A stretch of 64,000 nucleotides of DNA from JAAZGD01 sp964489555 (lineage in GTDB: Bacteria; Bacillota; Clostridia; Peptostreptococcales; Anaerovoracaceae), in the NCBI GenBank assembly GCA_964489555.1, contig CAZAZF010000004.1, forward strand, positions 1-64,000, in the 5' to 3' direction. How positions within the stretch are numbered: position 1 is the first letter of the stretch; each line of letters opens with the position of its first letter. Made by a program: the position numbers and the translations under genes. Under the pieces are notes generated by a model. That model had not been told where the DNA came from. It worked only from the letters and a program-made list of their open reading frames with translations, and did no database searches. Positions 60,650-64,000 of this stretch are shown here, piece by piece.

Positions 60650-62188
60650 CTATTCTCCCAAAGCTTGTTTCACGGAAACCACCACTTTTTGTTCATAGCA
60701 AGCAAACATTTTGTCCGTGTGGTCACTAGGGAATTTAGGCGTCAAAACACTGATAACAGGAACCAGGACGAATCCAGCCAACATGGCAAAAGCCCCACAA
60801 TTGATGGGCGATTGCAGCCATACAGGAAAAGAACTGCGGAAAAGCAGATTTAAAATCATCAGCCCGGTTCCGAAAATGAAATTGACCATGACTGCACTTC
60901 GCGTAACCCCTTTCCAATACAAACCATACAGAAAAGGTGCCAGAAAAGCACCTGCCAAGGCTCCCCAAGAAATTCCCATCAACTGAGCAATAAAGGTTAC
61001 CGTACTTTTATATTGTACAATGGCGATTGCCGATGAGATGCCGATAAATACTACAATAAGAAGCCGCATGGTGAAAACTTGGTTTTTCTGTGTCATGTTT
61101 TTAATGAAGTTGTCCTTTAAGAAATCCAAAGTTAATGTAGAACTGGAGGCCAGCACCAACGCCGACAAAGTAGACATAGATGCAGATAGAACCAGAATTA
61201 CCACCACCGCAATTAAGATTTCCGGGAGCGATTCCAGCATTTTGGGAATGATAGAATCATATCCTTGAGTTGCTATATCAATTCGATGAGAAAACATTCT
61301 TCCGAACCCCCCCAAAAAATAACATCCCCCCGCTATCACTAATGCGAAAACTGTAGAAATTACAGTGCCCTTATCGATGGAATTCTCACTTTTGATGGCA
61401 TAAAACTTCTGCACCATTTGGGGAAGACCCCAAGTTCCCAAAGAGGTCAAAATGAAAACAGCCAAAAGAGAAAAGGGATCCGGACCAAAAAAGGAGGCAA
61501 ACACCCCTGGTGTTTCCGTCACCCCCGAATCCGTAACGCGAGCCAACCCATCTATAGAAGCCATAAAACCACCGTTTTCCCTCAACACCGCTAAAATTAC
61601 CAACACGATGCCCACCAGCATAATGCACCCTTGAATGAAATCATTAACAGCCGTAGCCATATATCCCCCCACTACTACATAAATGCCGGTCAAGATGGCC
61701 ATGCCGATAATGCATACCGTATAATCAATATGGAATGCCATTCCAAACAATCGGGATAGTCCATTGAACAGGGATGCCGTGTAAGGAATAAGGAAAATAA
61801 ATATAATGGCAGATGATAGAATCTTTAATTTGCCGCTGTGGTACCTCTTCCCAAAAAATTCCGGCATAGTGGCGCTGTCCAGGTGATGGGTCATCAATCG
61901 AGTACGCCTTCCCAAAATAGTCCATGCCAGCAAGGATCCTACCAGTGCGTTACCAATCCCAATCCAAGTGGAAGCCAAGCCAAATTTCCACCCAAACTGG
62001 CCGGCATACCCAATGAAAATAACGGCAGAAAAATAGGAAGTTCCATAAGCAAATGCCGATAACCAAGGGCCCACAGAACGCCCCCCCAACACAAATCCGT
62101 TTACATCCGTGGCATGTTTTCTGCAATAGATGCCCACGGCTACCATGACCCCAAAAAACACCACCAACATAAAAATTTTAATCCCCAT
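60650..62188 (-). CDS. Sodium:solute symporter (SSS family), probable amino acid (tyrosine) transporter
   Basis: A 512-residue protein with about 13 transmembrane segments; GGRSVGPWLSAFAYGTSYFS and GYMATAVNDFIQGCIM are SSS signatures, as in PutP. It imports a solute with Na+. The T-box leader whose specifier reads UAC implies expression is raised when tRNA-Tyr is uncharged, so tyrosine (or a precursor) is the likely cargo; this is inference from the leader. GAGGAGG precedes the ATG. Confidence 0.9.
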   Translation of the reverse strand: MGIKIFMLVVFFGVMVAVGIYCRKHATDVNGFVLGGRSVGPWLSAFAYGTSYFSAVIFIGYAGQFGWKFGLASTWIGIGNALVGSLLAWTILGRRTRLMTHHLDSATMPEFFGKRYHSGKLKILSSAIIFIFLIPYTASLFNGLSRLFGMAFHIDYTVCIIGMAILTGIYVVVGGYMATAVNDFIQGCIMLVGIVLVILAVLRENGGFMASIDGLARVTDSGVTETPGVFASFFGPDPFSLLAVFILTSLGTWGLPQMVQKFYAIKSENSIDKGTVISTVFALVIAGGCYFLGGFGRMFSHRIDIATQGYDSIIPKMLESLPEILIAVVVILVLSASMSTLSALVLASSSTLTLDFLKDNFIKNMTQKNQVFTMRLLIVVFIGISSAIAIVQYKSTVTFIAQLMGISWGALAGAFLAPFLYGLYWKGVTRSAVMVNFIFGTGLMILNLLFRSSFPVWLQSPINCGAFAMLAGFVLVPVISVLTPKFPSDHTDKMFACYEQKVVVSVKQALGE

Positions 62189-62205
62189 ATTCGTGTCCTC
62201 CTCAC

Positions 62206-62480
62206 AAAAAAACGCCCTCCGAAATTCTTCAGAGGACGGAATATTTCCCGTGGTACCACCTCAGTTCATCTCCTTCTCACGACAAGAGACCTCATCGAGT
62301 ACTACAATTTCATTGCCCATACTCTATCGCGGTAACGGGCGAACCCGTCGCAGCCTACTGGGTGAAAATTCCACCGTTGGGTGCGCTGCTCTTGGAATGT
62401 ATTCAGACTCTGACCGCCTGCGATTTTTCACCAGCCAATCGCTCTCTACAAAGCAAAAATCAGAACTTACTTGTTTCCAA
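62206..62480 (-). promoter_or_regulatory. T-box riboswitch, specifier UAC (tyrosine), with terminator
   Basis: Minus-strand leader upstream of the symporter. Stem I is closed by TTGGAA/TTCCAA (62480-62475 with about 62396-62391), with a K-turn (AGTAA), the AGAGAG bulge and GGCTGGTGAAA distal loop, and a specifier loop GAATACA whose TAC (62401-62399) is the Tyr codon. The T-box AGGTGGTACCACG lies at 62261-62249. The terminator CGTCCTC/GGAGGGCG (62238-62213) is followed by seven T. Confidence 0.93.
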
Positions 62481-62616
62481 TCATAGCATTTAATTGTTAA
62501 ATTTGTCTAATCATACAATATTCCCCTAAGGGTGTCAAGGTTTTTTGTATGTATTGACAACTGTTCTGGCGTTCTCCAAACATCTTACTTTACTCAACTT
62601 TTCGTTTTTTTGTTTC

Positions 62617-62659
62617 ACAAAAAAAACGACTTTCCATTGCCATAAAGGAAGGTCGTTTT
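62617..62659 (-). terminator. Terminator of tRNA-Thr(CGT)
   Basis: AAAACGACTTTCC (62623-62635) pairs with GGAAGGTCGTTTT (62647-62659), with one G-T pair, around an 11-base loop. On the minus strand it is followed by a T run, right after the tRNA. Confidence 0.9.
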
Positions 62660-62662
62660 CAT

Positions 62663-62737
62663 TGGAGCTACTGGAGGGAATCGAACCCTCAACCTGCACG
62701 TTACGAATGTGCTGCTCTACCATTGAGCCACAGTAGC
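62663..62737 (-). tRNA. tRNA-Thr, anticodon CGT
   Basis: A full cloverleaf on the minus strand: acceptor GCTACTG/CAGTAGC, D arm, loop TTCGTAA (anticodon CGT, reads ACG), T arm, discriminator T and encoded CCA. The last anticodon-stem pair (31-39) is A-C. A TATAAT at 62753-62748 lies just upstream, and a terminator follows. Confidence 0.9.
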
Positions 62738-62931
62738 ACGCCCTCATATTATACCCCAATTCTTTCTGATTTCCACTACTTTTTTTTTGCATCTTTTACC
62801 ACGATATTACAAACTTGCTTGTCCGAAATAACTATTTTGCTCTTTAAAAAACAGGGCTTGCTTTTTCCCAACAAAAAACAAGTTGTTTCCATTATATTGG
62901 CAATAAATTAACAACTTCTTTTTTGGATTGC

Positions 62932-62960
62932 TTGAAACCCGTCCAAGGGTATGATATTAT
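62932..62960 (+). promoter_or_regulatory. Sigma-A promoter of the NuoE/NuoF operon
   Basis: TTGAAA (62932-62937), a 17-base spacer and TATTAT (62955-62960), 84 bases before the NuoE-like ATG. The 62760-62930 stretch is AT-rich and holds no gene I can support. Confidence 0.7.
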
Positions 62961-63043
62961 GCTTATGGAGAGCAAATGTTAATTTAATCACAAACAAAGT
63001 CGAAAAATGAGAATGAACACAAAAGAGCAAAGGAGCGAATATC

Positions 63044-63556
63044 ATGGAGCAAGTTAGTAGCGATCGTGCCATCCCTTTGGACGATCCAAGATTTGAAAAG
63101 TTGGAAAATTATATTGAATCGCTTTCCGGAATAGACGGAATCACCATGCCCGTTCTCCAGGAAGCACAGAACATCTTTGGATACCTTCCTCTCGAGGTCC
63201 AAAAGTTCATATCCGAGAAAATACAAGTGCCCGTTGCTGAGCTTTACGGCGTTTCTACCTTTTACAGTCAGTTCAACCTCACTCCCAAGGGGAAACACAA
63301 GGTTAGTGTCTGTTTGGGTACTGCGTGTTATGTAAAGGGTGCACAGGCTGTTCTAGATAAATGTGCTGAAGCATTGGATGTAGAAGCTGGCGGAACCACA
63401 CCGGATGGTCTGTTCACTTTGGAAGCAACTCGTTGCCTTGGGTGTTGTGGGTTGGCTCCGGTCATGATGATTGATGATGATGTATATGCCCAACTGGACG
63501 ATGTCAGCGGAATTCCGGCCATCATTGAAAAATATAGAGAACGGGGGGCACAATAA
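63044..63556 (+). CDS. NuoE-like [2Fe-2S] subunit (HydC/HndA type)
   Basis: A 170-residue thioredoxin-fold ferredoxin subunit. Four Cys bind the cluster: Cys90 and Cys95 (VCLGTACYVKG) and Cys131 and Cys135 (RCLGCCGLAP). It pairs with the NuoF-like protein that follows by 2 bases. In Clostridia this pair is usually part of an NAD(P)-linked, often electron-bifurcating, [FeFe] hydrogenase or formate dehydrogenase. AAAGGAG precedes the ATG. Confidence 0.93.
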   Translation: MEQVSSDRAIPLDDPRFEKLENYIESLSGIDGITMPVLQEAQNIFGYLPLEVQKFISEKIQVPVAELYGVSTFYSQFNLTPKGKHKVSVCLGTACYVKGAQAVLDKCAEALDVEAGGTTPDGLFTLEATRCLGCCGLAPVMMIDDDVYAQLDDVSGIPAIIEKYRERGAQ

Positions 63557-63558
63557 TT

Positions 63559-64000
63559 ATGAAATCCATTCAAGAAATCAAAGACTATCAAAATAAATCC
63601 AAGGAGCAATTTTATAACAAGAACGGATATCGCGTAGTTGTTGGAATGGCTACTTGTGGTCTCTCCGCCGGCGCTCGACCCGTTTACAACTTATTTAAAA
63701 ACGAAGCCGAAAATCGCAATATGTCCAATGTAACCGTGAAGCCCACAGGTTGCATCGGAATGTGCACATATGAACCCATCGTGGAAGTAATCTCTCCGGA
63801 TGGAAAAAAGGTCACCTATGTTCATGTAGACGAAGCGAAGGCCGAGAAAATTTTAGACCAACACCTGGCTGGAGGCAATCCCGTTAAAGAGTTCACGGTA
63901 GGTGGTGAGCTGAAAAACCTGGAAGACCTGGATTTTTACAAAAAACAAAAGCGAGTGGTTCTTCGAAACTGTGGTTTAATCAACCCGGAAGACATTTCAG
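63559..64000 (+). CDS. NuoF-like NADH-binding subunit (HydB/HndC type), N-terminal part
   Basis: The first 147 codons are present; the gene runs off the right edge. The N-terminus is a thioredoxin-like [2Fe-2S] domain (MATCGLSAGARPVYNLF and GCIGMCTYEPIVEV) joined to the start of the NuoF core (VVLRNCGLINPEDIS). This fused layout is that of HydB or HndC of [FeFe] hydrogenases rather than complex I NuoF. It starts 2 bases after the NuoE-like stop. Confidence 0.88.
   Translation, partial: MKSIQEIKDYQNKSKEQFYNKNGYRVVVGMATCGLSAGARPVYNLFKNEAENRNMSNVTVKPTGCIGMCTYEPIVEVISPDGKKVTYVHVDEAKAEKILDQHLAGGNPVKEFTVGGELKNLEDLDFYKKQKRVVLRNCGLINPEDIS

Overview
The window is chromosomal DNA of a low-to-mid GC Gram-positive anaerobe of the class Clostridia. 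The evidence is a SigH/RlmB/MrnC/CysS housekeeping block, a CarD regulator, an IspDF fusion, T-box control, clostridial bcd/etfBA-type genes, an ornithine racemase-like protein and a NuoE/NuoF pair of the hydrogenase type. An amino-acid-fermenting relative of Alkaliphilus, Tindallia or Natronincola would fit, but genus cannot be fixed from sequence alone. Nearly all genes lie on the minus strand, so operons read from high to low coordinates.

Region 1 (1-15.2 kb) is core: two-component system, CarD, PIN/TRAM membrane protein, IspDF, ProS, a split chromate-type transporter, a Nudix hydrolase, cyclophilin, M23 peptidase, CysS, MrnC, ThyA, FolA, RlmB, SigH, then a tRNA-Thr and the first 12 codons of tuf at the window edge. 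Region 2 (15.2-23.7 kb) is an eight-gene catabolic operon: iron alcohol dehydrogenase, DapA-family lyase, TRAP transporter (P, Q, M), two dehydrogenases and an enolase-superfamily dehydratase. It is best read as sugar-acid use and is headed by a textbook sigma-54 promoter. Region 3 (24-32.5 kb) holds a DUF815 ATPase, the ilvBNCD operon (interrupted between ilvB and ilvN by an assembly gap with poly-G/C tracts) and an EF-G-like GTPase.

Region 4 (32.7-48.9 kb) is the most interesting part: a 12-gene operon (CoA-acylating aldehyde dehydrogenase, class III aminotransferase, biotin-type carboxyltransferase, a second TRAP transporter, radical SAM protein, aldehyde dehydrogenase, acyl-CoA dehydrogenase, EtfBA, crotonase) with a perfect sigma-54 promoter and a divergent PAS-AAA-Fis sigma-54 activator. 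The genes suggest uptake and fermentation of an omega-amino acid: transamination to a semialdehyde, CoA-acylating oxidation to a dicarboxylyl-CoA, decarboxylation on biotin, then acyl-CoA chemistry. The exact substrate is not determined.

Region 5 (48.9-64 kb) holds two nucleoside-recognition (Gate) membrane proteins, a long GC-rich inverted repeat, asnS, lysS-greA, a divergent LysR/DMT exporter pair, an Orr-like racemase with two tandem acyl-CoA synthetases, an SSS symporter under a T-box whose specifier reads UAC (Tyr), tRNA-Thr(CGT), and the start of a NuoE/NuoF (HydC/HydB or HndA/HndC) operon running off the right edge. No CRISPR array, prophage or insertion sequence was seen.
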